From the NCBI GenBank assembly GCA_020629335.1, contig JAHDDN010000224.1:1-8683 (forward strand): a stretch of 8,683 nucleotides of DNA, in the 5' to 3' direction. Shown here piece after piece: positions 5,572 through 8,683 of this stretch. Below the pieces are notes generated by a model that ran no database searches, was not told the origin of the DNA, and saw nothing but the letters and a program-made list of their open reading frames with translations. The position numbers were made by a program, and so were the translations under genes. The stretch's first letter is position 1; each line of letters starts with the position of its first letter. The stretch comes from Chitinophagales bacterium. Lineage in GTDB: Bacteria; Bacteroidota; Bacteroidia; Chitinophagales; UBA2359.

Positions 5572-6795
5572 ATGAATAAGAAAAAAATAGTCAACGATCC
5601 CGTATATGGTTTTATAAAAATCCCTAATGAGACTTTATATGATTTAATCGAACATCCCTTTTTTCAGCGTCTGAGACGCATTCAGCAATTGGGCTTGTCT
5701 TCTTACGTTTATCCAGGTGCCTTACATACCCGATTCCATCATGCTTTGGGTGCGATGCATTTGATGGGACAAGCCATTGAGACATTGCGCTACAAAGGTA
5801 ATGAAATTACTGAGGAAGAAGCAGAAGCTGTAACGATTGCTATACTTTTGCACGATATTGGACATGGGCCATTTTCTCATGCTTTGGAGCACAGTATAGT
5901 GAAGGATATTCACCACGAGACTTTATCAGTCCTTTTCATGGAGGAGCTTAATCGCTTATTCTCTAATAAATTAGATTTGGCTATACGGGTTTTTAAAGGT
6001 AGTTACCACAAGCGTTTTTTACATCAACTGGTTTCTAGTCAGTTGGACATGGACCGTTTGGACTATTTGACTCGTGATAGTTTTTTTACGGGAGTTTCAG
6101 AGGGCGTAGTGGGTTATGATCGGATTATTAAGATGCTGGATGTCAGAAATGATGAATTAGTGGTTGAGGCAAAGGGGATTTATTCGGTAGAGAAATTTTT
6201 GATTGCTCGCCGTATCATGTATTGGCAGGTATATTTGCATAAGACGGTCTTGAGTTCGGAAATGATGTTAGTACAAGTGCTTAAAAGAGCGAAAGAGTTG
6301 GCTAAAAAAGGAGTCGCATTAGATCCAACTCCTTCCTTGAGCTCTTTTCTCTATCAGGATTATACTTTAGCTGATTTTGAAAACAATACGACAGAACTAC
6401 TCCATTTGTATGCTTCTATAGATGATATTGATATTTGGTCCGCTATGAAAGTATGGGTTAATCATGAGGATAATGTACTTTCTAGCCTTAGTCAGCGAAT
6501 TTTGGATCGAAAATTACTTAAGATTAGCATAAAGGATCAGCCAATAGATGCCACAGAATTAGCATATCACAAAGCAATGGTGATGAAGAAGAAGGGAATA
6601 AGTGAAGAAGAAGCTGCTTACTTTGTATTTGCTGACTCTACCACTAATTATGCTTATAGAGAGGAGTCTGACAATATTAATATTTTATATAAGGATGGTA
6701 GTATTTTAGATATCACTTCTGCTTCTGACAATTTGAATATTTCGTCTTTGACAGGACCTGTTACTAAGTACTATATGTGTTATCCTAGGTATTGA
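5572..6795 (+). CDS. HD superfamily phosphohydrolase (dNTPase/SAMHD1-like)
   Basis: A cytoplasmic metal-dependent phosphohydrolase related to dGTPases and SAMHD1; the natural substrate of this Bacteroidota subgroup is not known to me. The N-terminal segment NDPVYGFI and FFQRLRRIQQLGLSSYVYPG (residues 8-49) are typical of the group. Metal and catalytic residues are His57 in TRFHHALG, His94 and Asp95 in LLHDIGHGPFSH, His103, and Asp161 in SSQLDMDRLDYLTRDS. The segment around 209-235 (FLIARRIMYWQVYLHKTV) is also characteristic. The C-terminal 170 residues are less conserved and probably cover oligomer or allosteric contacts. The length, 407, is normal. It diverges from porX and lies 128 bases before lpxD on the same strand; this adjacency to lpxD is common in Bacteroidota (recalled). 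Confidence 0.9.
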   Translation: MNKKKIVNDPVYGFIKIPNETLYDLIEHPFFQRLRRIQQLGLSSYVYPGALHTRFHHALGAMHLMGQAIETLRYKGNEITEEEAEAVTIAILLHDIGHGPFSHALEHSIVKDIHHETLSVLFMEELNRLFSNKLDLAIRVFKGSYHKRFLHQLVSSQLDMDRLDYLTRDSFFTGVSEGVVGYDRIIKMLDVRNDELVVEAKGIYSVEKFLIARRIMYWQVYLHKTVLSSEMMLVQVLKRAKELAKKGVALDPTPSLSSFLYQDYTLADFENNTTELLHLYASIDDIDIWSAMKVWVNHEDNVLSSLSQRILDRKLLKISIKDQPIDATELAYHKAMVMKKKGISEEEAAYFVFADSTTNYAYREESDNINILYKDGSILDITSASDNLNISSLTGPVTKYYMCYPRY

Positions 6796-6912
6796 GTATT
6801 GGGTAATTTTTAATGCAACCAAATTCGCTTAGTGAGCGACTTAATTCTTGGGTACGTATCAATACGAACTATTCTATTTCCACCTTTCGTATAAGATTTA
6901 TTAAAATTTACG

Positions 6913-6920
6913 TAATTTTG
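6913..6920 (+). promoter_or_regulatory. Candidate -7 element just before lpxD
   Basis: taattttg is an exact match to TAnnTTTG and ends three bases before the lpxD ATG at 6924. Transcription from it would start at or next to the start codon, giving a nearly leaderless mRNA. No good TTG -33 box is present (ttcg at 6886-6889 is the closest). The motif occurs by chance in AT-rich DNA, and lpxD may simply be read from upstream through the 128-base gap, which otherwise contains only small hairpins. Confidence 0.25.
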
Positions 6921-6923
6921 TCG

Positions 6924-7940
6924 ATGAAAATTTCTGCCAGAGAATTAGGGGCCTTATTAAACGGAACCGTAGAGGGTGATCCTGATGTATTCGTTCACCA
7001 ACTATCTAAGATTGAAGAAGGAGCAGAAGGCAGCCTTAGTTTTATTGCCAACCCTAAGTATGCGCCCTATGCATACACTACTCAAGCTTCTATATTGATT
7101 GTAAATGAGGACTTCGAGTTGCATCAGTCGATTAAACCGACTTTGATTCGAGTGAAGGATGCTTATGGAAGTTTTACGCTTCTACTAGAAAAAGTGGGTG
7201 CAGTAAGAAAGGAATATGTGGGGATTCACCAACAAGCTTTTGCGGAAAAGGGAGCAGAAATTGGGGAACAAGTAAGTTTAGGGGCTTTTAGTTATGTTGC
7301 CAAGGGAGCTAAAGTCGGTAAAGATACTTGGATTAGTACTCATTGTAGTATTGGGGCTAATGTGGAGATTGGGGAAAATACGATTATTTATGCGGGGGTG
7401 AAGATTTATGATCATTGCGTGATTGGGAATAATTGTATCATTCATGCAGGAACCGTGATTGGGAGTGATGGTTTTGGCTTTGCTCCACAAGCAGATGGTA
7501 CTTTCAAAAAAATACCACAAACAGGTAATGTATTGATAGAAGATGATGTAGAGATCGGCGCTAATGTTAGTATTGATTGTGCGACGATGGGCTCTACGAT
7601 TATTCGTCAGGGAGTGAAACTGGATAATTTGATTCAGATTGCTCATAATGTGGAAATCGGAAAAAATACGGTGATAGCGGCTCAAACAGGAGTGTCGGGC
7701 AGCACTAAATTGGGCCATAATTGTATGATTGGTGGTCAGGTTGGTTTTGTGGGGCATTTGAGCATTGCGCCAGGTACAAAAATCAATGCACAGAGTGGCA
7801 TTTCTAAGTCAATCAAGGAGCCAAATTTGGCTTTTGATGGAAGTCCTGCTTTTGGGTATCGAGATAATTTGAAGTCTCAGGCTTATTATCGGCAGTTGCC
7901 AGAATTAGCTAGGAGGTTGAAAGAATTAGAGGACAAATAA
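6924..7940 (+). CDS. lpxD: UDP-3-O-acylglucosamine N-acyltransferase LpxD
   Basis: The third enzyme of lipid A synthesis: it transfers a 3-hydroxyacyl chain from acyl carrier protein to the 2-amino group of UDP-3-O-acylglucosamine in the cytoplasm. The protein starting MKISARELGALLNG has 338 residues, a normal length. Residues 1-100 form the uridine-binding domain (note SLSFIANPKY at 37-46). Residues about 101-300 are a left-handed beta-helix of hexapeptide repeats (IGANVEIGENTIIYAG and similar). His241 in IQIAHNVEIG is the catalytic base, and GSDGFGFAP at 180-188 is the family signature. The C-terminal helix (about 313-337) probably binds the acyl carrier protein. The frame is open back to an ATG at 6813, but those 37 residues are not family-like, so 6924 is chosen. 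lpxC starts 16 bases after the stop, so the two are co-transcribed. Confidence 0.96.
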   Translation: MKISARELGALLNGTVEGDPDVFVHQLSKIEEGAEGSLSFIANPKYAPYAYTTQASILIVNEDFELHQSIKPTLIRVKDAYGSFTLLLEKVGAVRKEYVGIHQQAFAEKGAEIGEQVSLGAFSYVAKGAKVGKDTWISTHCSIGANVEIGENTIIYAGVKIYDHCVIGNNCIIHAGTVIGSDGFGFAPQADGTFKKIPQTGNVLIEDDVEIGANVSIDCATMGSTIIRQGVKLDNLIQIAHNVEIGKNTVIAAQTGVSGSTKLGHNCMIGGQVGFVGHLSIAPGTKINAQSGISKSIKEPNLAFDGSPAFGYRDNLKSQAYYRQLPELARRLKELEDK

Positions 7941-7956
7941 CAATTAAATATTAAAA

Positions 7957-8683
7957 GTGAATCAGAAGACATTAAATACAGCTGTTAGTTTTGAAGGAAT
8001 TGGCTTGCATACAGGTCAATCGGTTCAGATGACAGTGCATCCCGCTAGGGTGAATCATGGGATTCAGTTTAAACGAACGGATTTGGAGGAAGCAGTAACG
8101 ATAAAGGCGACGGTTGAGAAGGTCGAAGCAACAAATCGTTGTACGACAATATCGGAAGATGGCGCTAAGATCATGACGATAGAGCATTTGCTGGCAGCTT
8201 TAGCTGGATTAGGTATTGATAATGTGTTGGTAGAGCTTAATGGGGAGGAAGTGCCAATTATGGATGGTAGTTCGGCTCAGATGGTGGAAGCGTTTCAGAA
8301 GGCAGGAATTAAGGAGTTAGAATTGCCGAAGAAGGTTTTTCCGATTAAGGAGAATCTTTATTTTACAGATGAGGAAAAGGAGGCAGAATTGATTGTTTTG
8401 CCGTCAGATCGTTTTGAGGTGGTGGTCATGGTTGATTATCAGTCTTCTGTATTGGCTCCTCAACATGCAGAGTTAAAGAATTTGGATGACTTTACGAAGG
8501 AGATTGCGAGTGCTCGGACTTTTTGTTTTTTGAATGAATTGGAGTATTTACATCAGAATGATTTGATTAAGGGCGGTTCCTTGGATAATGCAATTGTGAT
8601 TGCTGATAGACGTGTAGAGGATCAAGAATTGGAGCGATTAGCGGGTATTTTTCAGCAGCCGAAGGTGAGTGTGAGTGAAGAAG
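7957..8683 (+). CDS. lpxC: UDP-3-O-acyl-N-acetylglucosamine deacetylase LpxC (partial, cut by window end)
   Basis: The zinc deacetylase for the committed step of lipid A synthesis. The start is GTG 7957: an in-frame TAA at 7945 excludes anything further upstream, and the conserved N terminus (KTLNTAVSFEGIGLHTG, residues 4-20) begins at once. The 242 codons visible include the zinc motif TIEHLLAAL with Glu76 and His77, MDGSS at 102-106, SARTFCF at 185-191 and GGSLDNAIV at 206-214. The remaining zinc ligands (the HKxLD motif) lie beyond the window. In Bacteroidota this gene usually encodes an LpxC-FabZ fusion, where FabZ is the 3-hydroxyacyl-ACP dehydratase; whether that holds here cannot be seen. 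It follows lpxD by 16 bases with no clear ribosome binding site, consistent with translation coupled to lpxD. Confidence 0.95.
   Translation, partial: MNQKTLNTAVSFEGIGLHTGQSVQMTVHPARVNHGIQFKRTDLEEAVTIKATVEKVEATNRCTTISEDGAKIMTIEHLLAALAGLGIDNVLVELNGEEVPIMDGSSAQMVEAFQKAGIKELELPKKVFPIKENLYFTDEEKEAELIVLPSDRFEVVVMVDYQSSVLAPQHAELKNLDDFTKEIASARTFCFLNELEYLHQNDLIKGGSLDNAIVIADRRVEDQELERLAGIFQQPKVSVSEE

Noticed and set aside
6813..6923. Upstream extension of lpxD by 37 codons
   Set aside because: These residues have no counterpart in LpxD; the family N terminus (MKISARELG) starts at 6924.
7278..7757. A 159-codon minus-strand frame inside lpxD
   Set aside because: It is the antisense shadow of the hexapeptide repeats; the regular glycine/isoleucine codon pattern keeps the other strand open.
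1..8683. CRISPR array, tRNA or rRNA gene, prophage or transposase
   Set aside because: No regularly spaced direct repeats, no cloverleaf or rRNA sequence, and no phage or transposase coding sequence was found on either strand.

Overview
The window comes from an AT-rich member of the Bacteroidota. The evidence is a PorX-type response regulator with a PglZ effector domain, an alanine dehydrogenase with the N-terminal extension usual in this phylum, several TAnnTTTG (Bacteroidota -7 type) motifs, and the order HD hydrolase - lpxD - lpxC. A Saprospiria-like marine gliding bacterium is possible, judging by the style of the adhesin module and repeats, but that placement is a guess.

Layout. Bases 1-150 hold repeat DNA: one end of a terminal-inverted-repeat element, then a long imperfect hairpin (copy A). 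The hairpin abuts the 5'-truncated tail of a cysteine-rich secreted repeat protein (142-768), which is closed by a strong intrinsic terminator. surE (898-1671) follows on the plus strand and runs tail-to-tail into a minus-strand group read right to left: porX (5336-3792), a 440-base repeat block (3351-3791), tsaE (3350-2943) and ald (2898-1678). Divergent from porX, across a 235-base AT-rich spacer, a plus-strand group begins: an HD-domain phosphohydrolase (5572-6795), lpxD (6924-7940) and lpxC (from GTG 7957, cut by the window end).

How the genes fit together. lpxD and lpxC encode early, cytoplasmic steps of lipid A synthesis (third and second enzymes). PorX is the regulator of type IX secretion, which exports proteins across the lipid A-bearing outer membrane. 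TsaE works in tRNA t6A37 synthesis, Ald interconverts alanine and pyruvate, and SurE is a nucleoside-monophosphate phosphatase. The gene set is conserved chromosomal core; I see no defence locus, prophage, CRISPR array or integrase.

The unusual part is the repeat DNA. Two hairpins, A (51-148) and B (3634-3794), share a conserved core (CTGCGTTA ... TAGC-loop-GCTA ... CGTCAAA ... GCCTTG). Their stems and outer arms differ in sequence, yet each still pairs with itself. B is bounded by 17-base inverted repeats, one of which contains the porX stop codon, and a further copy of that end lies at 8-24. All three ends carry an outward-reading TAnnTTTG. A second, GC-richer repeat with an 18-base perfect inverted repeat lies between B and tsaE. 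This looks like a family of structured, non-autonomous dispersed elements. The genome-wide distribution, which I cannot compute here, would decide it.
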